Assembly: GCA_041743935.1 (NCBI GenBank)
Contig: JBGTLU010000003.1
Span: 1 to 44,528 of the forward strand
Direction of reading: 5' to 3'
Origin: JBGTLU01 sp041743935
GTDB lineage: Bacteria > Bacteroidota > Bacteroidia > Sphingobacteriales > Sphingobacteriaceae
Length of the DNA: 44,528 bases
This document shows positions 42,186 through 44,528 of the stretch, piece by piece (position 1 is the stretch's first letter; each line of letters starts with the position of its first letter). The notes under the pieces were generated by a model that worked only from the letters and a program-made list of their open reading frames with translations, ran no database searches and was not told the origin of the DNA. Position numbers and translations under genes: made by a program.

Positions 42186-42986
42186 TTATTTTTCATTTAA
42201 AGCTTCTTTCACTTTGTTTAAATCAAAGTCAATGGGTTTGGCTATAAAATCATCGGGTAATTTGTACTCCAATGCTTTGGCAATTCGGTCGTTGCTATGA
42301 GGGTGGCTGCTAATGATGGTAAAACTTTCGTCCATGCTGCCTTTTTCTCTTACTAATTTGCGGAACAAATAAGCCATGTTTTTAGGATCTATGTTGGCTT
42401 TTTGCAGTTTTTCGAAGGCAAATTCATCTGCTGCTCGTTCTTGTTTTCTGTCAAACCCAGAACCGATTAATACTTTGGCAACATCGGCCAAAAGCACACC
42501 ATCTCCACCGCTTATTATGGCCATCACTACCACCAATCCAAATTCTTTTATAAGTTTATTCCTAACGTGTTCTTTTCGTATGTGCCCAATTTCATGTGCA
42601 ATAACCGCAGCTAATTCTTCGGTATTTTCTGCAAAGTGGATGAGTCCGGTGAAGAGGAAAACGTTGTTTCCAAGGGTAGCAAAAGCATTTACTTCGCTGT
42701 TTTCAATCACATAATAGGTGTAGGTAGCCAAAGAGTCTTCGTCGTTCTCTTTTAATCGCACATCAATAACCTGCAGCATACTATCTACCACTTTATTTGT
42801 AATTATTTTGCTGGATGAAGTGATTTGATCGATGATTAATTTCTCGAACTTGCCCTGGTCTTGCTCAGTTAAATCTTTCTTTTTGTTTTCCTTATCTCCA
42901 AATTTTATTTGAGTGAAAATAAACCAAAGTAACCCGAAAAAGGCTAATAGAAAGATTAGATCTCGCCATGTGTTTTTGCCAAACAT
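42186..42986 (-). CDS. M48 family membrane metallopeptidase
   Basis: A 266-residue zinc protease anchored by one N-terminal span (about 9-25). The zinc site is HEIGH (His131, Glu132, His135), with the third ligand Glu183 in ERAADEFA, and the family's late SSHPHSNDRI. This size and order match the Oma1/BepA-like M48 group, which degrades misfolded envelope proteins or performs quality control. It is four bases after the DUF4870 gene and last in a three-gene membrane operon. Its substrate is unknown. Confidence 0.93.
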   Translation of the reverse strand: MFGKNTWRDLIFLLAFFGLLWFIFTQIKFGDKENKKKDLTEQDQGKFEKLIIDQITSSSKIITNKVVDSMLQVIDVRLKENDEDSLATYTYYVIENSEVNAFATLGNNVFLFTGLIHFAENTEELAAVIAHEIGHIRKEHVRNKLIKEFGLVVVMAIISGGDGVLLADVAKVLIGSGFDRKQERAADEFAFEKLQKANIDPKNMAYLFRKLVREKGSMDESFTIISSHPHSNDRIAKALEYKLPDDFIAKPIDFDLNKVKEALNEK

Positions 42987-42990
42987 GCTG

Positions 42991-43473
42991 TTATAATTTT
43001 GGGGGTTGATTATAATGCTCGCTTTCTTGGCTGCTATTCTTTAAATACACCTGCTGAAAGGCAATCTTCCCGAAGAATATAAAATAGTAAAAATGCCCTT
43101 TTCGTGCATGATAAGCTGCAATGATGCTAAAAATAAAATAGAGCAAATTGGCAATACCTACCATGATGATAAAGCCCCAATAGTTCTGGCTAAAATCATC
43201 GTAAACAAAGAAATTCCGGACTGTCCAGATTACCGCAACGCCATTTAATATAGAAGTTGGCAATTGAGATAAAAGTGATTGCAAAGAATGAAAATGCACG
43301 AATTTACTCTTAGAGCGGTTTATATAGTAATATACAACAGCAGCAACAAGATTGATAATTGGCAGGGGTAGGCCCACTGCAACAGAAGCAAACATCATGA
43401 GATAAGCACCCATAGCATCTTCTTTTTCTCGGATGCTTATCTCTTGAGGTTGTGGTAACGTAGTTTCGGTCAT
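42991..43473 (-). CDS. DUF4870-type membrane protein
   Basis: A 160-residue protein with four hydrophobic segments and a short polar N-terminus. The lead LMMFASVAVGLPLPIINLVAA and the following HFHSLQSLLSQ match the DUF4870 pattern, in which a His/Ser-containing loop follows the first helices (usually FVxFHALQS). Function unknown. The frame opens at a TTG (43482) that overlaps the upstream stop; ATG at 43473 is preferred. It lies between a DUF4389 gene and the M48 protease gene, with almost no gaps. Confidence 0.85.
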   Translation of the reverse strand: MTETTLPQPQEISIREKEDAMGAYLMMFASVAVGLPLPIINLVAAVVYYYINRSKSKFVHFHSLQSLLSQLPTSILNGVAVIWTVRNFFVYDDFSQNYWGFIIMVGIANLLYFIFSIIAAYHARKGHFYYFIFFGKIAFQQVYLKNSSQESEHYNQPPKL

Positions 43474-43482
43474 GATAGGCAA

Positions 43483-44067
43483 TTATTCTCTAGATGAAAA
43501 AGGAGGATATTCATCGGTCATGTTACTGATGTACAGATTTACACGAGTATTCCAACGCAAAGTGCCAACATTAAACTCATGCCACGAACGTGGATAACTT
43601 CCGGTAAATAACACCACCCACCACGCCAAGAAAGTTAGAATTAAACCCCATATGGAACGGAACAGTAAAATAAATCCGTGGGGGATTAACACATACAGCC
43701 AGCCAAAAAAGGTTCTTACTAAGAGTAAACCACGGCTCAATTGCTCGGGGTAATCCACTTCAAATTCTAAAGCATCTTCTGTTACAGAAGTGCCAAATGC
43801 GGGATACTTATCTGTGAGATTGTATTGGGTAGCAGATAACCGTAAACTCCATCGAATAAATCCGACTTGAAATTCGAAGAAGCTTTGTGGATATCTACCG
43901 GTAAATAAAATAATCCACCAAGAAATGAATCCTAAAATTGCTGACCAAAGTGCTACAAAAAACAGAAGGAAGAAATGGGGGATGAAAATGTAAAAAATTC
44001 CAAAAAAGGAACGTAAGAGGAGTAATCCACGAGAAAAACTCTCTTGATAAGGTACATTTAGTTTCAT
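43483..44067 (-). CDS. DUF4389-type membrane protein with an internal duplication
   Basis: A 194-residue protein made of two clear copies of a unit of about 85 residues. Copy 1 (about 5-91) reads SRGLLLLRSFFGIFYIFIPH then WWIILFTGRYPQSFFEFQVG; copy 2 (about 104-190) reads SRGLLLVRTFFGWLYVLIPH then WWVVLFTGSYPRSWHEFNVG. Each has two hydrophobic helices and a terminal DKYPAF/DEYPPF. This layout is that of DUF4389; function unknown. First gene of the operon with the DUF4870 and M48 genes, transcribed away from prfB. Confidence 0.88.
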   Translation of the reverse strand: MKLNVPYQESFSRGLLLLRSFFGIFYIFIPHFFLLFFVALWSAILGFISWWIILFTGRYPQSFFEFQVGFIRWSLRLSATQYNLTDKYPAFGTSVTEDALEFEVDYPEQLSRGLLLVRTFFGWLYVLIPHGFILLFRSIWGLILTFLAWWVVLFTGSYPRSWHEFNVGTLRWNTRVNLYISNMTDEYPPFSSRE

Positions 44068-44147
44068 ATTAGTTTTTAGGTTTGTTATTTCAATATTACA
44101 AAAACTTTTTTCTAATTAGCAAGTACTTTATTAACAAGTATTAAAAT

Positions 44148-44155
44148 TACCTTTG
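44148..44155 (+). promoter_or_regulatory. -7 promoter element directly before prfB
   Basis: TACCTTTG is a full TAnnTTTG match ending four bases before the prfB ATG, the same spacing and sequence as before the yhcC-like gene. TTTA at 44127-44130, 17 bases upstream, could be the -33 element. Confidence 0.6.
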
Positions 44156-44159
44156 CTGC

Positions 44160-44528
44160 ATGACAACTGAACAAATAAAAGAGTTGAGGGATAGAGTAGC
44201 TTCCCTGAGGAGGCATCTTTGACATTGATGCTAAAAAAATTGAAATAGCAGAAGAGCAAAAACAAACCACTGCACCGGGTTTCTGGGACGATGCAAAAGC
44301 TGCAGAAACACTTCTTAAAAAAATAAAAACCAAGAAAATTTGGGTTGATGAGTTTGAGGCAGTAAATGCTTCGGCAGAAGACACTTTTGTGCTTTGGGAT
44401 TTTTATTGTGCCGATGAGGTGAGCGAAGAGGAAATGAAAGCTCAGTTAGTTGGCACCATTTTGTTAGTAGAATCTCTGGAGTTTAAAAACATGCTTAGGA
44501 ATGAAGAAGACCAACTAAGTGCCGTTTT
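44160..44528 (+). CDS. prfB: peptide chain release factor 2 (5' part, with programmed +1 frameshift)
   Basis: The gene runs off the window. The zero frame is ATG plus 19 codons, then TGA at 44220-44222. In the +1 frame it continues from GAC (44221) without stops to the window end. The residues before the shift are MTTEQIKELRDRVASLRRHL. After it come DIDAKKIEIAEEQKQTTA, PGFWDD and then coiled-coil-like helices. These match RF2 domain 1, where PDLWDD-like motifs are usual. RF2 releases peptides at UGA and UAA. The frameshift at CTT-TGA-C is the known RF2 autoregulation device: low RF2 lets the ribosome slip. No frameshift would otherwise be expected in a housekeeping gene. Confidence 0.95.
44205..44223 (+). 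other. prfB programmed +1 frameshift site
   Basis: The run is ctg agg agg cat ctt tga c. An SD-like AGGAGG (44208-44213) lies three bases before the slippery CTT TGA C, matching the E. coli layout (AGGGGGTATCTTTGAC). All elements of the site are present. Confidence 0.93.

Noticed and set aside
44112..44384. A 90-codon minus-strand frame over the prfB start
   Set aside because: It is antisense to the RF2 coding sequence, which is confirmed by the frameshift site and RF2-like residues.

Overview
The window is a low-GC chromosomal segment of a Bacteroidota bacterium. The basis is: promoter elements of the Bacteroidetes type (TAnnTTTG at -7) upstream of many genes; start sites with little or no Shine-Dalgarno sequence; Bacteroidetes-type proteins (DUF4870 and DUF4389 membrane proteins, an OmpA protein with thrombospondin-3 repeats, an LptE-family lipoprotein, long S8 peptidase); and the gene order miaB - sigma54 activator - lptE - TPR protein - secG beside groES-groEL. 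I would place it near Chitinophagia/Sphingobacteriia, but the sequence alone does not fix the class. Almost everything is housekeeping. I found no prophage, transposase, CRISPR array, toxin-antitoxin pair or defence island. No gene-free stretch exceeds 300 bases.

Layout. 1-304: 5S rRNA, the end of an rRNA operon, then its terminator. 305-8005: secreted S8 peptidase, a fused B12-dependent acyl-CoA mutase/GTPase (IcmF, minus), periplasmic beta-carbonic anhydrase, YhcC-type radical SAM protein, secreted SGNH hydrolase. 8075-14827 (minus): miaB, a sigma54-activator-like ATPase, LptE lipoprotein, acidic TPR-like protein, secG, then groES-groEL as its own unit. 14955-21538: AsmA-like membrane protein, then minus-strand metabolism (ilvE; crcB/tryptophan-dioxygenase pair; an SDR plus a HAD-phosphatase/SerA-remnant fusion). 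21635-25611: ureohydrolase-family protein, ABC exporter, two orphan genes. 25639-25697: a small two-hairpin palindromic element. 25849-30464: rimP-nusA-infB with a hairpin leader. 30514-33352: O-antigen ligase-like protein and two family 2 glycosyltransferases. 33395-38534: meaB, aminopeptidase P, OmpA, a 48-residue membrane protein coupled to ridA, EamA transporter. 38596-44067: recG, M28 peptidase, and a minus-strand operon DUF4389-DUF4870-M48 protease. 44160-44528: 5' end of prfB with its programmed +1 frameshift.

The most rewarding signals are: the RF2 frameshift site; two possibly leaderless genes with identical promoter-to-start spacing; a HAD phosphatase fused to a SerA protein that has lost its NAD domain; an 11-bp motif shared by the groES and miaB promoters; the rimP leader hairpin; the coupled small protein before ridA; and an AAA+ activator with a changed sigma54-contact loop. 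I see no convincing wholly new multi-gene system.
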